The position numbers and the translations under genes were made by a program. Shown one piece after another: positions 1-11,060 of a DNA stretch of 64,000 bases (its first letter is position 1; every line of letters begins with the position of its first letter). The notes under the pieces are model-generated. The model was not told the origin of the DNA and did not search any database. It worked only from the letters and a program-made list of their open reading frames with translations. The stretch is from Chimonanthus salicifolius (lineage: Eukaryota > Streptophyta > Magnoliopsida > Laurales > Calycanthaceae): the NCBI GenBank assembly GCA_013350335.1, contig CM023539.1, forward strand, positions 39,480,631 through 39,544,630. Direction: 5' to 3'.

Positions 1-327
1 GCCAATGTTACTGTTACTACTGCTTCCTAGTCATTGATGGTGCTACATATGATTCTTCACAATCAAATAAAATAAATTTGTGAGTTTGAGAATAAAAGCG
101 CACCAGTGGTGGGTCACTCCACTCCCAACAGAATGTCGCACTCAACCCACATACCAATATTTATATCAAGTGAATTGAATTAGTAGATGATCTATTTGGG
201 AAAGAAACACTCTTATCTTTCTCTTCTATTGAACAATACAGTCTCGGTCTTCCTTTCACCAGAGAAACCAAACCAAACCAAACAACAAAGAGAGAAAATT
301 AACAGTCCTCTGTCTCCACCTTGAACC
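1..327 (+). promoter_or_regulatory. Upstream region and 5' leader of the ABCG14-type gene
   Basis: No coding signal is visible. The sequence is AT-rich up to about position 230. It then becomes a leader-like stretch with CT-rich and A-rich tracts that runs into the ATG at 328. No specific operator or TATA element can be assigned with confidence, although an AT-rich stretch with TTTATATC lies near 160-170. The assignment rests only on its position in front of the first exon. Confidence 0.4.
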
Positions 328-669
328 ATGTCTCAGGAAGAAGAGCAACCAGGGCATCCACAGCCAGCCACAAACATCAGTGTTCCTGACCCAGATCCGG
401 GGAGGATGTCTGAACCTCAATACACGACTGTCGTCACTTGTCCAACTTCACAACCGAATACTCGTCCCGTTCTGCGTCGTGCTTTACATCCAGTGACCCT
501 CAAGGTTTTTAATCCTCCCCTTCAATCTAAATGACTTTTGAAGTTTCTATGTTCTGTTTCCAATTTTGTGTAGTGAAAGAGAATGAAATTCTATGTGGAA
601 TTCTAGATGGAAGGAGAATTTGAGCATATCTGGTGGTAAGTAATGGGTGAAAGGAGAATTAAAAAACAG

Positions 670-709
<40 letters not shown>

Positions 710-3700
710 TGACTTTTTATAGTCCTAGCAGACCTTTACTTATATTCTTTTTATGCAAGCAGCAGACTTCCAGAAAGAGAGATGAAACATTCTGATGAAA
801 TGATATTGGTTGGTTTCTTTCTCTTTCAGTTTGAGGAGGTGGTCTACAAGGTCAAAATTGGACCCAAGAGTTCGTGTTGGGTCGATGGTGGGTCGGGAAG
901 AGAGAAAACCATACTGAATGGGATTACAGGTTGGGTGTGCCCAGGGGAGATTCTGGCAATGCTGGGGCCTTCTGGCAGTGGTAAAACAACCCTATTGACA
1001 GCCCTGGGTGGAAGGCTCACTGGGAAGCTCTCAGGCAAGATCACCTACAACGGGCAGCCGTTCTCTGGGCCCATGAAAAGGCGTACAGGATTCGTGGCCC
1101 AGGACGATGTCCTCTACCCACACCTTACCGTAATCGAGACTCTTGTGTTCACAGCTTTGCTGAGGCTACCAAACACCCTAACTCAAGCTGAGAAAAGGGA
1201 GCAGGCAGAACATGTGGTGACTGAGTTGGGCCTGGGCCGGTGCCGGAACAGCATGATTGGTGGGCCACTCTTCCGGGGGATCTCAGGAGGTGAGAAGAAG
1301 AGGGTCAGCATCGGTCAGGAGATGCTAGTCAACCCCAGCCTCCTGCTGCTGGACGAGCCCACATCTGGGCTGGACTCCACCACGGCCCAGCGGATTATTG
1401 CCACTGTCAAGCGGCTTGCTAGAGGTGGGCGAACCGTCATCACCACCGTCCACCAGCCCTCCAGCCGCCTCTACCACATGTTTGATAAGGTCATCCTCCT
1501 TTCAGAGGGCTACCCCATATACTATGGACCTGCATCAACTGCCCTAGACTACTTCTCATCCATTGGATTCTCGACGCACGTAACTGTCAACCCTGCCGAT
1601 CTCTTGCTTGACCTTGCCCATGGTATGTCCCCCATCACTTGAATCATTTCACTCAAGCAGAATTCATGTCCATGGCATCTCAATGTGAAATAACTGCAGG
1701 GATTGCACCAGACTCAATGCACAACACTGAGCAAGTTGATTTCCAAGAGGGGATAGAACAGGATCACAAGGACAGTAAAGGAGGCTCTCATCGCTTCATA
1801 TGATAACAACATTGCAACGAGACTCAAGGCTGAGCTCTGCAGTCTCGATGTAAACAGCTACAATTATGCGAGAGAAGCTCCTGCAAGTTCATGTAAGTCC
1901 TCTCCCCTCTGGCCTCATCCTTGGTTGTTTCAATGGAGACATTTCTATGGAATTTCATGTCCTCTTCGTGCCATTTTACACACTGATTATTTTCTGTGTC
2001 TTTTCATTTCCATCACATGTCATGGGCTCCACTGGAACATGACCATTTAATGTGTACAATTTGTTGATTATTGGCTCGGCTCATTTTGGCCCTCATACCG
2101 CTTGTTGCAAAAGAAACCAGAAAATCTAATGCAAGAAAATGAAATCAAGCAATCAAGGGAAGAAGAGAAGACACGGATTTACATGGTTCAGTCAAAGGCC
2201 TACGTTCACGGGGCAACACATAAAGAAATCCACTAAACTGAGAAGGGGATACAATGCAAGCTCACTTCCCACCCACACTATCTCTCACTATAAAGTTTTC
2301 ATACAAATGAAAGAGATGCAAATTGGACCGGGCCATAAGGCCGAGCCAATGATCCGAGCCAAGAGGTGGCCTGCAAATCGTGCCGAGGTGGAGATTTGTT
2401 GATTATTGGCTCAATTCGGCTCGGTCCAACTTGTTATGGCCCGGCCCAACTTGTATTTCTTTCATTTGTATTAAAACTATATAGTGAGAGATGGTGAGTG
2501 TGAGAAGTGAGCCTACATTGTATCCCCTTCTCATTTCAGTGGATTTCTTTCTGTGTTGCCTCGTGGACATAGGCCTTTGACCATACCATGTAAATATGTG
2601 TTTTCTCTTCTTCCTGTGATTGCTTCATTTCATTTTCTTGCATTAGATTTTCTGGTTTCTTTTGCAATACAATTATCAAGAGTACTTATAATTCAGAGAA
2701 ACTGAAGAAAAAATGAATGAAGAGGAAATGAAATTCCATGGAAGTGCAGCCACACAAACAGGTAAATTAAAATGAGATTCTAAACGATTCTTCATTGATT
2801 TCAAACTCGTTGAAAGTACCATCAAGTGGAGTAGTGTAACAATTTCCCAACACTATAATCATATTGATGATTGTGACTTGATTGAATAAATTGAACAATG
2901 CAGGGAAGACAGAGCAATGGAGCACAAGTTGGTGGCAGCAATTCAAGGTATTGCTAAGAAGAGGGTTGAAGGAGAGGAGGTATGAAGCTTTCAACCGGCT
3001 AAGGATCTTTCAAGTCGTAAGCGTGGCTGTACTTGCAGGTCTCATGTGGTGGCACTCTCCAATATCCCACATCCAAGACCGCGTAATCTTCTTCTTCTTC
3101 TCAGTACAAGAGCTTTAAGGACCCAAAATTACTACTAAGTGATTCCTTCAGAACTAATATGGCAAGCAGATGGTCAAGAAATTATTGTACTGAGGCATGA
3201 GTATGGTATACCAATTATCACTGCAGGAATCACAGTAAACAACTTGACCACCATATCCATGATAATTGTCACTTGAATTGAAATGATATTTGCCATAATC
3301 ATATTCACACCAATATCAAATGTGAGGACATGTAAAGAAGATGAGTTCAATCCAGTGGTGAATAACACTCCAATCTAAGTGACATTCAGAGGGGCCACGA
3401 TGCCCATATTCGTCATATGCGCCTTTAAGGCTTTAACTCACCCTGTTGGTTTGTGTTTGCGTATATAGTCATTTCTAGAAACTATTGTCATGTCAAAAGA
3501 TGAAGATGAAAATTGTCTGTTAGATGAGCATTCATGATTGATTGATTGCATTTTATGGGGTATTTGCAGGTTGCCTTGCTCTTCTTCTTCTCTGTATTCT
3601 GGGGTTTCTTCCCACTTTACAATGCTGTATTTACATTCCCCCAGGAGAGGTCAATGCTCATCAAGGAACGATCATCGGGCATGTACCGCCTCTCCTCTTA

Positions 3701-4220
3701 CTTCCTCGCAAGAACTGCTGGGGACCTGCCCATGGAGCTAGCACTCCCAACGATCTTTGTTATCATAATCTACTGGATGGGTGGGTTAAAGCCCAATCCC
3801 ACTTCTTTCACCCTCTCCCTCCTTGTAGTCCTCTACAGCGTGCTCGTCTCCCAGAGCCTGGGCCTTGCCTTCGGTGCTATCCTCATGGATGTCAAACAGG
3901 CTACTACTTTGGCCTCTGTCACAACACTTGTCTTCCTCATGGCTGGGGGCTACTACATACAGCAGATCCCTCCCTTCATAGTATGGTTCAAGTACTTGAG
4001 CTTCAGCTTCTACTGTTATAAGCTTCTGCTTGGGGTTCAGTTCACCGAGGACGATTACTATGAATGCAACAATGGGTCCTTGTGCAGAGTGGTGGATTTT
4101 CCTGCTGTCAAGTCAGTAGGAGTTGAACACATGTGGATGGATGTGTGTGTCATGACCCTGATGTTGATTGGATATAGGCTCATTGCATATATGGCCTTGC
4201 ACCGGGTGCAGCTGAGGTAG
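328..4220 (+). CDS. ABCG14: Half-size ABC transporter, ABCG14 type, five exons, with apparent frameshift in exon 3
   Basis: Exons read as 328-504, 830-1622, 1700-1892, 2904-3082 and 3570-4220, all with GT-AG borders and matching phases. The N-terminal half is the nucleotide-binding domain: Walker [10 protein letters not shown] (about residues 105-113), signature [10 protein letters not shown], Walker [14 protein letters not shown] and the H-loop HQPSS. The C-terminal half is the ABC2 membrane domain, with the family stretches [26 protein letters not shown] and a typical end in HRVQLR. The length (about 660 residues) and exon texts fit Arabidopsis ABCG14, a plasma-membrane exporter needed for root-to-shoot cytokinin movement; that function is family knowledge. 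Exon 3 carries an apparent extra G at 1770/1771: as written, the frame ends at a TGA shortly afterwards, while dropping one base restores the conserved KTVKEAL and KAELC region. So this is either a sequencing error or a real null allele lacking the membrane domain. Confidence 0.93.
671..710. repeat. (ATT)n-(AT)n microsatellite in ABCG14 intron 1
   Basis: Ten ATT units run directly into five AT units inside intron 1 (505-829). It is a simple length-variable tract between the first and second coding exons. Confidence 0.9.
2062..2668. mobile_element. Composite LTR-like insertion with inverted copies in ABCG14 intron 3
   Basis: Positions 2104 to about 2345 and about 2428 to 2668 are reverse complements over roughly 240 bp with scattered mismatches. 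A segment starting TGTTGATTATTGGCTC at 2062 recurs in the same direction at 2397, so the unit looks like one short LTR (about 270 bp, 2397 to about 2668), an inverted copy of it, and the first 40 bases of a third. The hexamer ACAATT lies on both sides (2056-2061 and 2669-2674), consistent with a target-site duplication. No coding capacity or primer-binding site was seen. Transcribed as part of the intron, it would fold into a long hairpin. Confidence 0.7.
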
Positions 4221-5226
4221 ATCGGAGAACTAATCATTCAATCAGGTTTTCAGATATCTACTACCATGCAGAGAACAAAGCAGGCAAGCAAGCACCAATT
4301 CAACAAGAAGATCTTCAGTCCATCCATCGGTCAAAGAGTTTTCTCTTTCTTCAACTGAGAGAATAACAGTTGGTCTTTTATTCATCTGAGAGAATAACAG
4401 TTTAGTCTACAAAAACCTCCTACAGGATATGTAAAAACATCCAGAGGGATCAGATAAGTAGACCCTTTCTCTTGCTCATCATTAAAAAGGAAGTGGAGAA
4501 TAAAGGTCGAATTTACACAGCTTTGACAGGGAAACTGGATACTTGTTTGATTGTATGTATAGGGCAGAGAGAGAGAGAGAGAGATGCCAATCAATGCAAT
4601 GTTGATCTATAGAAAATGTCCAATACTTGAAATTGCATTATTGATTTTTGTTGAAAAAATACTCTCTTAAACGTTCAAAGTTGAATGCTTCCTGATTCAA
4701 ACATATGGGTGTTAATCTGATCAAGCAAATATTGGTTTCGACAAATTACAGGGTCTGTTCCCAAAGGAAATGTCAAGATTTAGAGTAATCAATTCCTTTA
4801 CATATGGAGCAGTACCTAAGAGTGAAAATGATATACTCAACTCACAGTAAACTAGATTTCAGGGACTAGGATTTAAATTGAGTGACAAAATTGTTGAATC
4901 TTTCTTTTATTTTTTCCTTTGTTTAGTCCATGGTTCTGTTTACATGCGTTGCACATGGCATGACCAAGAACCAGTTCTCTTGTCGAATCAACTCAAATCA
5001 ATTTGGAGTTGGGTTTTGTGGTTTCTAAACAACTGTCCAACTTTAAACTGGGGGAATTTAAAGAGCATGGACACTGGAAGATCAAATCCAATGCCATTCC
5101 ATGTTTTTTTTCCTCTCTAAACCATTTTCTGTATTCTCATCTATTTTTAGTTTCAATCGATCTGAATGTCTTTTTCAATAGAACTTTAATAATCAAAATG
5201 GGCCACATGATGTTGTGGGTTGAGCC
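4221..5226 (+). other. ABCG14 3' flank, no gene seen
   Basis: This stretch holds the presumed 3'UTR of the transporter gene and unassigned AT-rich DNA. The short string TGAGAGAATAACAGT occurs twice (near 4357 and 4386), a local duplication. A short (GA)n tract lies at 4568-4583. No open frame resembles a known protein. Confidence 0.5.
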
Positions 5227-5560
5227 CACACGAACGAAAGAAGAAAAAAAAGACTCCAGAGATCGAGATGAGAGAAGGCGGAAGCAGAGAGAGAGAGAGA
5301 GAGAGGGAGAGAGAAGAAGCCAGTAGTGGAAAACAGGCCAGAGTCTACATCCTTCAACAGAAACCACAACAAACAGGCCGGAGACTTCAGGCTTCGGCAA
5401 AGATCACGTCACAAGGCAGAGACAAGGGGTCTGAGAGCCAAACTGATCAGCAGAGAGAGACTGAATACGGCAGACTGAGAGATCTGAGACAAAAGAGAGA
5501 AGAGAGAAACTGAGAGAAACAGAGAGGAGAGGAGGCCGAGAGAGGAAAGACAGTGAGAAG
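5227..5560. repeat. Purine-rich GA/GAGAGA low-complexity tract
   Basis: The plus strand is almost entirely A and G, with perfect GA runs around 5287-5312 and many GAGAG clusters up to about 5570. Open frames on both strands here are by-products of composition. It may belong to the leader or LTR of the Copia remnant that follows. Confidence 0.7.
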
Positions 5561-5853
5561 GGAGAGACGGTGAGACAACTGAGTGTCGTGACAACCCCTC
5601 TCCGATTCGGGCGATGTATTATCCAAGAGGAACATTCTACTGTTTGATTTGATATTATAGATTGATTCATATTTGCCTTATTATTTTTTCCTCTACATTA
5701 GAGGGTTTTTCACGTAAATTTTGGTGTGATCTAACTTGTGTCTCAATATTTTTGCTATCTAATTTTCTATTATTGTTTGAGTGATTGATTAGCTTTAGAA
5801 TTTTTCAAATATTAATTTCAGACTAGGGTTAATGTATTTTGGGCTCCAATAAC

Positions 5854-6300
5854 TAGTATTAGAGCATTTGATTATTTTGGTATAATTATTGTGAGAATGG
5901 AAGATTCTTAGGGTACTATATTTAAATTGGCTGCATCCGATTATCCCATTTGGAAGTAAAGAATGGAGGACATCCTTTATCATAAAGATTTGTATGACCC
6001 TATTGAGGGTGATGTAGCCAAACCCACTCATAAGTCTCATAGGAAGTGAAAAAATATGAACAGGAAGACTATAGAGATGATCAGACAATGGATTGATCAC
6101 TGTGTGTTTCACCATATTGCTCAGGAGACTAATGCCCACAACCTATAGAAAAAATTGGGAGCAATGTATGAGAAAAAAAATGCACAAAATAAAGCTTGTT
6201 GGATTAGAAACTTGTTAACTTGAAATTTAAAGAGGGACACTTCATTGTTGAACTGATTGTGCCATTCAGTAATTATGCATGGCAAGCTTGCTAGAAAATT
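5854..6300 (+). mobile_element. Decayed Ty1/Copia retrotransposon: primer-binding site and gag start
   Basis: TAGTATTAGAGC at 5854-5865 is a degenerate copy of the initiator-tRNA-Met primer-binding site TGGTATCAGAGC. About 30 bases later an ATG at 5896 opens a reading interrupted by several stops but clearly Copia gag: MEDS, then WK.RMEDILYHKDLYDPIE, IRQWIDHCVFHHIAQET, KLGAMYEKKNAQNKA, the UBN2-type capsid layout. The stops look like decayed CAG, CGA or TGG codons. The upstream LTR border was not found; protease, integrase and reverse transcriptase are missing. Confidence 0.78.
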
Positions 6301-6305
6301 ATAAC

Positions 6306-6480
6306 ATTATAACATTCTTGAGGCAAAATTCACTTTCAAAAGATAGTCGTTGAGAGAACGGTGCTTCAAGTGTTATATGGAGTCATTGATTTTTGAATTA
6401 ACGAATGTGGGATTTTTTTGTCACTTCACACCCGCCGTCACGTGCAGCTTAACCCTATGGCTGCACGTGGAGTCTCCATT
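6306..6480. repeat. Dispersed repeat, related to the pair at 45.5-45.8 kb
   Basis: The segment beginning ACATTCTTGAGGCAAAATTC and running through AATGTGGGATTTTTTTGTCAC closely matches two tandem copies at 45455-45780. Near its end, CACGTGCAGC and GCTGCACGTG form a short stem (about 6438-6469). It is probably an LTR end or non-autonomous element that I cannot classify. Confidence 0.55.
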
Positions 6481-6486
6481 TTATTT

Positions 6487-6842
6487 TTTAGAAGAGTTTG
6501 CTAAGCTCTAAAGTTTTACCCTCAAAGATCCTGCAATTTATCTCATTCCAGATAGTCCACAAGACCAGAGGAAGAATTGTGATCCAGACTAAACCATCCC
6601 AAGAGCCAAAGCAAACCTAGAAAACCCCCACCAAACTATCCCAAGAGATTCAAGAAACAACTCCAAAACTTCCTAGTGAAAGGACAAGTGACTAAAAAGT
6701 GATCAATTATTTCGTCAGCCGAACTACAAAGAGCGCAAGAAGTGTCATTGTCGTTGTAAGGGTCATATAAAGCCCAAGGACATGCAGATTTTCTTGGTTG
6801 TTTTTTTAAATCCAATTCGATCATTGCTGAAAATGATATCAT
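6487..6842 (-). mobile_element. L1-type LINE fragment: zinc-binding reverse-transcriptase domain and following linker
   Basis: The minus strand reads KSACPWALYDP, CALCSSADEIIDHFLVTCPF, RKFWSCF, the zf-RVT domain found at the C-terminus of plant L1 LINE polymerases (CxxC...HxxxxC layout). With a frame change it continues into LVLWTIWNEINCRIFEGKT, the usual linker ahead of the RNase H domain. The frame breaks and is truncated on both sides, so it is a dead fragment. Confidence 0.75.
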
Positions 6843-7172
6843 CTAATTAGTTAGAAATTTTTGATGAAAGGTTGCTTCCTGGTAATCTTAATCACATATT
6901 CATGGTTTCAATTTTCCAAGGGGATAATCCTTCTTGTGTTAAGCAATTTGAGCTTATAAGCTTGTGCAAGAATGTTTAATAATTTCTAAAGGCCAGTGAT
7001 CTTCCCACGGGAAAATAGACACAGGTTTTACCGTGATGCTCATTTTGCCATTCACCAACCATACCGAAAATGTAAAAGTTTGAAATGTCATAAATCGGCT
7101 CACCAATCGAATCCCTTACTAGTTTTTGGCGAGCCAATTTACTATTCACAGGTGATTCGGAAAGCCGATTTT

Positions 7173-7682
7173 TGTAACGACCCGACCCAAAAACAGGGCT
7201 TAGGGCTTGACTCAGTAAGAAATTGTCTGCTTTGGGCCTCGCACACAAGCGAGCCCGCACGGTCCAGAGCGGACAATTTCACACTGAGTGAAACCCTAAG
7301 ACCTATTTTCGAGTTGGGTCGTTACAAATTTAGTATCAAAGCCGAGTTCAACACTCGGACTGTGTGGACTTTCCTCTTTCCCTAGTATTGTTAAGCTGGA
7401 CCGAGTCGAGCCGAGGACGGCTCAAGGTTTCAGGGGGGGTGATTGTGATACCCCCTGCCCACTTGGGCTGAGGAGCACACCACCGATGTGGGGAGTCCCA
7501 CATCGGTAGTGAAGGATGAAATGTTGGGGTTTATTTGAGGCCACCCTATGTACTCTAGTGTCACACATTTTGGGCCAGGCCCAAAAGCAAAACCATGAGG
7601 ACTTGCTTGTGTGCGAGACCTAAAGTGGACAATTTCACAATGAGTAAAACCCTAAACCCTGTTTTCGGGTCGGGTCATTACA
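7173..7682 (+). mobile_element. TRIM retrotransposon with 5-bp target-site duplication
   Basis: The left LTR (7173-7326) starts TGTAACGACCCGACCC and ends CGTTACA. It is followed by TTTAGTATCAAAGCCGAG, a decayed tRNA-Met primer-binding site in the right position, a ~100-bp non-coding centre, and a right LTR (7444-7682) starting TGTGATACCCC and ending GGGTCATTACA. ATTTT is present immediately left (7168-7172) and right (7683-7687). The right LTR contains AGTCCCACATCGG, common in plant TRIM-like repeats; the left LTR differs internally. Relatives lie at 27685-28369 and 44325-44765. Confidence 0.78.
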
Positions 7683-7915
7683 ATTTTACTGTTCACAGGT
7701 GTTTCGGAGAGCCGATTTTACTATTCAAATGTGATTCGGAGAGCCAATTTACTGTTCACATGTGATTCAGAGAGCCGATTTTACTGTTCATGAGTGATCT
7801 GTTGAGTCGATTTTACTGTTCACAGAAATTCGCTCACCAAGCAGATCACTTGCGAACATCTTGACGAGCCAAATTTACTGTTCACAAGTTATTCGGCAAG
7901 CCGATTTTTAAAATT
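7683..7915 (+). repeat. Minisatellite with about 40-bp units inside the fold-back element
   Basis: Four to five degenerate units repeat the pattern ATTTTACTGTTCAC followed by GTGATTCGGAGAGCC. The same units continue on the left of the nested TRIM (about 7110-7172), so the array was split by the insertion. Confidence 0.75.
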
Positions 7916-8030
7916 CCTATTGTTTTACATTTTCTATACGACAGGTGAATGACAAAATAGGCATCACGGTAAAATCCATGTCCGTATACATAAATTCTTG
8001 TGAAATAATTGCTCGCCATTTCTAAAATCT

Positions 8031-9193
8031 TGGTCAAAAGATTGAGATCTTAAATCGGTCTTTTTATTTTTTTTAAACCAAAGGTGCCTTCACTCAAACC
8101 ACATAATAATTAATAGGGAGCACCTGAATCACATAAAAAGTCATCTGTCAAATCAAAATATCTTTGTAAATTTAAATATAGAGAAAGCCCACCACATCTT
8201 TGACCAAAATTACATTAGAACGTGTCTCGTTTGCTTTGGCTTTTCTACCAAATGGTTTAAAACAAGACCATGTGTCCACATAGCATTGGATGGTGATGTA
8301 GAAAGATGTAGAATCAAACACTCAATAATGGTGCATAAGGTTTATTCTTTTTAGTAAATCTTGTAATTTATTCATAGATAAAGGCCTTGGGCGACCATTG
8401 TGTCTACATCCAATTTGAGTTCAAGTTTTTTTCCCCTCAGGTTTGTGATTTTTTATCTTTTATTTATGATTTTTTATTGAATTTGAATTCTACAAATTTC
8501 ATTTATGTGAATTTATCTTCCGATTTTTCATGATTGGGTGTGTTTCTTGTCAAAATTGAGAGAGAGATTTCTGAATTTCATACAATTTCAATTGAATTTC
8601 TTGTTGAAATTGATAAAGTTTTTGAATATTCAATTTCAATTGGGTGTGTGAGATCCCATTGAGTATTCAATTTCAATTTTCATTGTCCAACATTTAGCTC
8701 ATAAAACATCACAAGTGTGACTTTTATCATTTAAAAATACCCCCTCAATTAACGTTGAGACCTTCTATTAAATAAACTCTACAAACTTACCTACCTCAAC
8801 ACAACTCTTGCTCATGCTATTACCCATGTTCAAATTAAACCTTCCATTTTATTTTGAAATTTCTCATGCGGTACTAAGTAATTTCATCTTTAATTAATTT
8901 ATCATCCCTATTCTTAAGTCTACTAAGCTCACACTTCATAATTCATATATTTTGTTTTTACTTAGGAATTCAAACAATTTCCCTAAAAAAAAAAAAAAAT
9001 CCTCGCTTCCATCTTTATAAAGGGGTACCCCCTACTACTCTCTATTGTGGTTTAAATTACAAAATAAATACCTTCATGAAATGATGATTATCTCATCGTT
9101 ATCATTATAGGACAGGCTCTCGTCGGTTAGATGTCAAATTTATGAGTTCTATTTCTCTATTTGAGCCTATCATAAACAATAACGTTAGTCATC
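8031..9193. other. AT-rich intergenic DNA, no gene seen
   Basis: Apart from short direct and inverted runs of the TTTCAATT type at 8560-8680 and a poly-A run near 8986, nothing recognisable is present. Confidence 0.5.
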
Positions 9194-9201
9194 TCAAAAT
9201 C

Positions 9202-9557
9202 TAGGGCTGCAACTCGGGTCAGGCTGGTCAGGTTCTTTAAAACCCAACTCAACCCGAGTTGATGTTTATGGAACCCGACCCAACCCGATCTGAACTTCTC
9301 AACCCAATCTAACCCAAATCAACCTGAATTCTGACCCGACCCACATTTTGAACCCATTTTAACCTAATTTTAGCCAGGTCGGGTCGAGTCAGGTTAACTT
9401 GTAAAAATCTCAACCCGGCCCGACCCGAATTTCATGAGAGTTTTTATCTTCTCAACCCGACCCGACCCGCTGACCCTAAATTCTCAACCCGACCCGCATG
9501 ATTTCTCGGGTCGGGTCATGCGGGTTTGGTTTTGACCCGACCCGAGTTGCAGCTCTA
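9202..9557. mobile_element. hAT-type MITE with 8-bp TSD
   Basis: The left end TAGGGCTGCAACTCGGGT and the reverse complement of the right end, TAGAGCTGCAACTCGGGT, form terminal inverted repeats. TCAAAATC flanks both sides (9194-9201 and 9558-9565), the 8-bp duplication expected for hAT elements. The interior is built of degenerate AACCCGACCC-type repeats on alternating strands and has no coding capacity. Confidence 0.85.
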
Positions 9558-9639
9558 TCAAAATCTAACATATCTTTTTTTTTTCTCTTTCCTCCACATT
9601 CTTAGTGGTTGACCTCTTTTCCTTGTGCCTGCAATCTGT

Positions 9640-11060
9640 AATCTTCTACCAATCTTCTACTCTATGCACAAGGGCCGTGTATGATCTTCTACTAATATGA
9701 CCAAATCACCTCAAACAAGTTTCTCTCAATATATTATCTATTGGGGTTATTTTTAAACAATTACATGACCTAACTATCTCAAATGAGTTTCTCTTAATTT
9801 GTCGTTTATAATTTTAAACTATCTCTAATGCTTTCATTTCTAACTCTATCTTTTAGTGTTAATCCACTCGTCCAAGATAACATACGCATCTTTGTAGTCC
9901 TAACTTTATTTATTAGTTTTTTTTCTTCGTAGTCTAACACTCTCCTCTATACAGCATTGCAGATCTGATAATTGTTTTGTTAAATTGTCCTTTTAGGTGA
10001 AGAGGGACCTTTTGTTGCACACAACCCCTCTAGCTTATCTACATTTTACACACTCTGCTCCCATCCGATTACTTATATCTAAGTTAAACCTCTTTGAGAT
10101 TCTACCATAGAGCCCAAGTATCTAAAGTTATTACAATATACTACTAAATCATTTTTAAGTTTTATCAAATCACCTTTACTATCGTCAATTTCGCTAAAGT
10201 TATACTCCATGCATTTTGTTTTAGTTTTTCCATTTTTTAGACCATTTGTCTCTAAGACTCTACTCCACAATTCTGACCTTATATTGAGTAGTTATTTCAG
10301 TTTCCTAATTAATACTAAATCATCTGAAAAAAATATGCATTGCAGCAATTCATTTTAGATTCTTGATATTAAGTTATCTATGATTAGTGCAAATCGGTCC
10401 AAACTTAAAGCAAATCTCGATGGAGTCTCACTCCAACATAGAATTTCATCGTCTCACCGTAAACGGTTCTAATATTAGTAGTTGCACCATTATACATATC
10501 CTGAAGAAGTCTTTACATAATCATAAGGAATGCATTTATTTCTCAAAATAATCTATATTAGTTTTCTCAACGTTGTATCATAGACCTTTTCTAGATCAAT
10601 AAAACTCAAATAAAGGTTCTTCCTCTTCTCCCTAAATCTCTATAAATTGTATTAATACAAAGATAGCTTCTATTGTGGACCTACCTAGCATATGGCCAAA
10701 TTAATTAGCAGATATATTTGACTTATCTTAGATGAACCTCTATTATTATTTTCCAAAGTTTCATGGTGTGACTCATGAGTTTGATTGCTCATTAATTAGT
10801 GTGGCTTTAAATATCTCATTCTTTTATAAAAGGGACCATTATGCCCTTGCGCCACCATGAGGTATTCTTTTTTAAGTTAAAATTTTGTTTGAATAATCGA
10901 GTCAACGAACACACTCCACTTTCACCAAATATAGTCCAAACTTCAACTGAGATACCATCTAACCCTAGTGCTCTATGTTTTTTTTTTTTTTTTCATTTTT
11001 CCAAAACTTGATTCACTACTTCTACTATTTTGTTTATCGTCTCCTCATTTACTAATCCTT
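9640..11060 (-). mobile_element. Degenerate RTE-type LINE, reverse-transcriptase remnant
   Basis: Read on the minus strand from right to left, several frames give RTE polymerase blocks in order: NQFGHMLGRSTIEAIF (about 10700), DMYNGATTNIRTVYGETM (about 10480), a decayed active-site region, then the intact stretch TKTKCMEYNF...FRYLGSMV (10079-10270), VPLHLKGQFNKTIIRSAMLY (about 10000) and the tail LRETCLR.FGHISRR (about 9700). Many stops and frame changes are present. It is a dead copy, long but without a working frame. Confidence 0.75.

Larger units (their letters stand above)
6982..8030. mobile_element. Fold-back / long-TIR DNA element with internal minisatellite, host of a nested TRIM
   Basis: About 100 bp at the left (6985-7080, containing TTTTACCGTGATGCTCATTT) recurs as an imperfect reverse complement at the right (about 7920-8028, AATAGGCATCACGGTAAAA). 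Between the inverted ends lie degenerate tandem units of the type GATTCGGAGAGCCGATTTTA / CTGTTCAC. A TRIM at 7173-7682 interrupts the array. No transposase coding and no clear target-site duplication were found. The layout suits a Mutator-like or fold-back non-autonomous element. Confidence 0.6.

Noticed and set aside
3542..4021. Long open frame overlapping ABCG14 exon 5 in another frame
   Set aside because: It has no family similarity and is a shadow of the conserved membrane-domain exon.
5220..5670. Several open frames on both strands rich in Arg/Glu or Ser/Leu
   Set aside because: They are caused by the GA-rich tract; no conserved residues.
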